A DNA stretch of 40,507 nt from Colwelliaceae bacterium (GTDB lineage Bacteria > Pseudomonadota > Gammaproteobacteria > Enterobacterales > Alteromonadaceae). A program made the position numbers and the translations under genes. This document shows positions 40,489 through 40,507 of the stretch, one piece after another. Where the stretch lies: assembly GCA_023954655.1 (NCBI GenBank), contig JAGSHH010000005.1, positions 1 through 40,507 of the forward strand, written 5' to 3'. The notes under the pieces are model-generated. The model worked only from the letters and a program-made list of their open reading frames with translations, ran no database searches and was not told where the DNA came from. The number at the start of each line of letters is the position of its first letter. The first letter of the stretch is position 1.

Positions 40489-40507
40489 TGGAGCGGCTAA
40501 CGAGACT
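40489..40507 (-). tRNA. 3' end of a truncated tRNA (probably tRNA-Gly), cut by window edge
   Basis: Minus strand AGTCTCGTTAGCCGCTCCA: T-arm 3' half, acceptor stem and CCA, as in gammaproteobacterial tRNA-Gly ends. Confidence 0.65.

Overview
This AT-rich, roughly 40.5 kb chromosomal segment comes from a gammaproteobacterium. Gene content and synteny suggest an Alteromonadales/Colwellia-Shewanella-like organism (inference, not tested). It is almost entirely housekeeping. Recognisable blocks are: a hybrid histidine kinase 3' part; a B12-type radical SAM protein; tRNA-Ser(UGA); tag; yccA-tusDCB-tusE; a long atypical GAPDH; DUF2989 lipoprotein; msrB; gnd; gapA; nitroreductase-DoxX; sppA-ansA; an orphan periplasmic sugar-binding-like protein; a large DUF349 protein with yeaC and a zinc-ribbon protein; an AGCS symporter; a CCP-like M14 carboxypeptidase; a TlpA-like thioredoxin; serS-crcB-rarA-lolA-ftsK-lrp; divergent ald; trxB; an N-degron cluster (aat-bpt-infA / clpA-clpS) with divergent cspD; icd; tRNA-Leu(UAA); and the 3' end of a probable tRNA-Gly. 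I found no CRISPR array, transposon, prophage, toxin-antitoxin or defence island, and no convincing novel multi-gene system. The most interesting signals are regulatory: a near-perfect 24-bp palindrome upstream of icd matching the PsrA-type motif, HexR-like boxes in the gnd/gapA intergenic region, a palindrome between divergent lrp and ald, and a structured cspD leader. A few under-characterised proteins also merit follow-up: the long GAPDH with an altered cofactor loop, a YjfB-like small protein, and the CCP-like peptidase.
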